This document shows positions 6,552 through 7,892 of a stretch of 7,892 bases of DNA, in pieces. The DNA is from Nitrosomonadales bacterium. Its GTDB lineage: Bacteria; Pseudomonadota; Gammaproteobacteria; Burkholderiales; Gallionellaceae. The translations under genes were made by a program, and so were the position numbers. The notes beneath the pieces were generated by a model that was given only the letters and a program-made list of their open reading frames with translations, was not told the DNA's origin and did not search any database. Positions within the stretch are counted from its first letter, which is position 1; the number at the start of each line of letters is the position of its first letter. The stretch spans positions 1-7,892 of the forward strand of contig JACREA010000012.1 of NCBI GenBank assembly GCA_016218465.1, given 5' to 3'.

Positions 6552-6938
6552 ATGGAGCTAACGGAAATTGATGCATTGCGTGCCTATGCGCGAATGATGA
6601 ATACGCTGGATGTATCACATATAGAGCCGTTGCTGGACGAAGATATTCGTTACTCATCGCAATGGATGATCGGAGAAATACCGTCGAAGCAGGAATTTCT
6701 TGATTACCTGAAATCCCAAATGCTTGAAATCAAGCAATCGGGTGTCCGGGCTTACGCCGAGATGGCAATGGTCTCGGCATGGGGTCATAACGAGTGTGTC
6801 GTCACTGCGCAGGGTGAAAAAGAAAATCTGATAGCCACTGTGTTTATCACGTTAAGGAATGGAAAAATCAGGCGCATCGACATGTGCGGCACGCCACACC
6901 CATCCGAAACCATGAGAAGCGGCGAGTATCCGGCGTGA
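6552..6938 (+). CDS. NTF2/SnoaL-like fold protein, function unknown
   Basis: 128 aa, soluble, with no signal peptide or membrane helix. The layout (N-terminal helices with LRAYARMMNTLD, then YSSQWMIGEIPSKQEFLDYLKS, then alternating strands ending in VFITLRNGKIRRIDMCG) is that of the NTF2-like superfamily, a cone-shaped fold used for small-molecule binding, for catalysis in some members, or for oligomerisation. The pattern 'W/G-x-x-S-K-x-x-F-L-x-Y-L' followed by a strand with 'GKI..I' is typical of members annotated only as nuclear transport factor 2 family proteins. No specific catalytic set can be assigned. CAGGA at 6539-6543 lies eight bases before ATG 6552. It sits between ccoH and ccoI, an unusual place, so a link with oxidase assembly is possible but unproven. 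Confidence 0.75.
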   Translation: MELTEIDALRAYARMMNTLDVSHIEPLLDEDIRYSSQWMIGEIPSKQEFLDYLKSQMLEIKQSGVRAYAEMAMVSAWGHNECVVTAQGEKENLIATVFITLRNGKIRRIDMCGTPHPSETMRSGEYPA

Positions 6939-6995
6939 TGCTGAGGGATGCACCAGATTACAAATATGGATGAGGTATTTTAATCGGCGACCGGC

Positions 6996-7271
6996 ATGAA
7001 ACTCACCAGACATTTGCGAATTTACGGCTTGGTGCAAGGCGTCTATTTCCGCGATTCGCTGCAACAGCAGGCGGAAGCGCTCGAAGCCTCCGGATGGGTA
7101 AGGAATCGCCGCGACGGGTCGGTGGAAGCCATGCTTCAAGGCGAGGAGACTGCGGTCGAATCGCTGATTGCATGGTGCCGGGTCGGCAACGGCAGGGCGC
7201 AAGTGGAGCGGGTTGAAGTCGAGAGTGGTCAGGGGGAATTCACCGGTTTCGAGCGGCTCGATACGGTTTAG
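6996..7271 (+). CDS. acyP: Acylphosphatase
   Basis: Small cytosolic enzyme that hydrolyses carboxyl-phosphate bonds (acyl phosphate to carboxylate plus phosphate, EC 3.6.1.7). At 91 aa it has the normal length. The signature GLVQGVYFRDSLQQQA holds the phosphate-binding loop and catalytic R19, and GWVRNRRDGSVEA holds catalytic N37. GNGRAQVERVEV matches the later conserved G-x-x-x-A-x-V-x-x-V segment. The ribosome-binding site is poor (no clear AGGAG before ATG 6996), so expression may be low or depend on the upstream gene, 57 bases away. Its biological substrate is unknown in most bacteria. No known role in cbb3 assembly; its place here may be accidental. Confidence 0.95.
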   Translation: MKLTRHLRIYGLVQGVYFRDSLQQQAEALEASGWVRNRRDGSVEAMLQGEETAVESLIAWCRVGNGRAQVERVEVESGQGEFTGFERLDTV

Positions 7272-7306
7272 TTGTGTACCTTATGCCGGAGACAAAAATG
7301 GGAAGC

Positions 7307-7330
7307 AGGGGCACGGCGAGCCGTGCCCCT
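7307..7330. repeat. Perfect 11-bp-arm palindrome (REP-like)
   Basis: AGGGGCACGGC (7307-7317) and GCCGTGCCCCT (7320-7330) are exact reverse complements with only GA between them. The AGGGGCACGG type of arm is common in dispersed palindromic repeats of several bacterial genomes. It lies 35 bases after acyP with no T-run, so it is better called a repeat than an intrinsic terminator, although it could stabilise transcript ends. Confidence 0.75.
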
Positions 7331-7402
7331 ACCGCAGTTGAGCAAAGATTAGGGTGTCCAACGAACGAAGATAACCCGGATCACACGGTCTCTTGTAGGA
7401 GC

Positions 7403-7451
7403 GCAACCACTTCGAAAGGCTCAGGACAGGCTTCCTCCAGCCTGCGGTTGC
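7403..7451. repeat. Nested imperfect inverted repeat with a dispersed-repeat core
   Basis: Outer arms GCAACC (7403-7408) and GGTTGC (7446-7451) enclose inner arms CAGGCT (7427-7432) and AGCCTG (7439-7444), which have a six-base loop. The segment TTCGAAAGGCTCAGGACAGG (7411-7430) resembles a repeat unit (TTCGACAGGCTCAGG type) scattered through many proteobacterial genomes. This is recognition from memory and needs a genome-wide count. Confidence 0.5.
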
Positions 7452-7458
7452 TGTATTT

Positions 7459-7484
7459 GCAGGTGCGAATGAATTCGCACCTGC
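7459..7484. repeat. Perfect 12-bp-arm palindrome (REP-like)
   Basis: GCAGGTGCGAAT (7459-7470) and ATTCGCACCTGC (7473-7484) are exact reverse complements separated by GA, the same two-base spacer as in the palindrome at 7307-7330. AGGTGCGAATNNATTCGCACCT is a familiar dispersed bacterial repeat type. Six T at 7499-7504 lie 14 bases past the stem, too far for an intrinsic terminator. It ends 25 bases before the ccoI start. Confidence 0.75.
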
Positions 7485-7509
7485 CAACCCGCCAACTATT
7501 TTTTCTGGG

Positions 7510-7892
7510 ATGAATCTGAATAACGTTAACGGCACTGGCGATTGTTTTCACTGCGGCTTGCACATCGTTCCCGATGCGGACTATCGCGCGCGGATTGACG
7601 GTGCGGAGCGGCGGTTTTGCTGCTTCGGCTGCCAGTCGGTATGCAGCGCCATCTTTGAAGCCGGGTTACAAGGCTATTACCAGCGCACCCCGGAAGGCAC
7701 ACTGCTTGGTCCGCCGCCGGAGCCGCCCAAAGACGTCGAAATCTACGACTTCGATGAAGTGCAGCAGGAGTTCGCCACCGGCTCCGGCGACGTGCGCGAT
7801 ATTCACCTGCTCGTCGAGGGCATCCACTGCGCCGCCTGCGTGTGGCTGATCGAGCGCGGCTTGCAGCGTGTGCCCGGCGTGCAGTCAGCTGA
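7510..7892 (+). CDS. ccoI: CcoI/FixI-type copper-translocating P-type ATPase (3' end missing)
   Basis: First 127 residues of a heavy-metal P-type ATPase; in cco clusters this pump exports Cu(I) across the inner membrane for the CuB site of CcoN. The N-terminal extension typical of this subgroup contains C12-FH-C15 (CFHCGLHIVP) and a cysteine cluster C37, C38, C41, C45 (FCCFGCQSVC). A proline-rich linker (PPPEPP, residues 68-73) and DEVQQEF follow. The heavy-metal-associated domain then begins, with GIHCAACVWLIE carrying C107 and C110. The ATPase core lies beyond the window. ATG at 7510 is the only ATG ahead of the conserved CFHCG; only a weak TGGG precedes it, so translation initiation looks poor. 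Normally this gene directly follows ccoH; here two genes and a repeat cluster intervene. Another Cu-ATPase of the CopA2 kind cannot be excluded without the rest. Confidence 0.9.
   Translation, partial: MNLNNVNGTGDCFHCGLHIVPDADYRARIDGAERRFCCFGCQSVCSAIFEAGLQGYYQRTPEGTLLGPPPEPPKDVEIYDFDEVQQEFATGSGDVRDIHLLVEGIHCAACVWLIERGLQRVPGVQSA

Noticed and set aside
7307..7330. Perfect palindrome after acyP as an intrinsic terminator
   Set aside because: No T-run follows; its sequence type fits a dispersed repeat better.
7274..7513. 79-codon open frame on the + strand through the repeat region
   Set aside because: It consists almost wholly of palindromic repeat sequence and has no ribosome-binding site or protein-like pattern.
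7574..7849. 91-codon open frame on the + strand near the right edge
   Set aside because: It overlaps the ccoI frame, which carries conserved cysteine motifs; this frame is Ser/Arg/Ala-rich noise.

Overview
The window holds most of a cbb3-type (high-affinity, proton-pumping) cytochrome c oxidase locus from a Gram-negative bacterium. All genes are on the + strand. Protein sequence style (ANR/FNR-like regulator, proteobacterial CcoN, CcoG-CcoH-CcoI assembly set) points to a proteobacterium. A betaproteobacterium of the Nitrosomonadales/Gallionellaceae kind is my best guess from general resemblance only; no 16S or other marker gene is present to test it.

Region by region: (1) 1-567 is the C-terminal three quarters of an FNR/ANR-family oxygen-responsive regulator; its N-terminus, where the iron-sulfur cysteines should lie, is outside the window. 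(2) 568-963 is a 396-base intergenic region with a near-consensus FNR box (776-789), a -10-like hexamer spaced so that the box sits at -41.5, and a 10-bp perfect inverted repeat (895-933) in the probable leader of ccoN. (3) 964-4327 is ccoNOQP, the four oxidase structural genes, tightly packed or overlapping, closed by a strong intrinsic terminator at 4354-4386. (4) 4505-6472 is ccoG and ccoH, assembly factors. (5) 6552-7271 holds two small genes not normally counted as part of the cco set: an NTF2/SnoaL-fold protein of unknown role and an acylphosphatase. (6) 7272-7509 is a non-coding stretch with three inverted repeats of dispersed-repeat type. (7) 7510-7892 is the start of a CcoI/FixI-type copper P-type ATPase, cut by the right edge.

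How the parts work together (family knowledge plus inference): the FNR-type protein senses low oxygen and probably activates ccoNOQP through the box at 776-789. CcoN carries the heme b / heme b3-CuB active site. CcoO and CcoP are membrane-anchored c-type cytochromes (one and two CxxCH motifs) that deliver electrons. CcoQ is a small stabilising membrane peptide. CcoG (copper reduction), CcoH (assembly/stability) and CcoI (copper export to the site of CuB insertion) build the enzyme.

I found no clearly new molecular system. The points most worth checking are the unusual residues in the regulator at positions that matter in E. coli FNR (D154 to N, S212 to C), the leader inverted repeat, the insertions in CcoO, a lost proline in a CcoG cysteine motif, and the NTF2-like/acylphosphatase pair and repeat cluster sitting between ccoH and ccoI.
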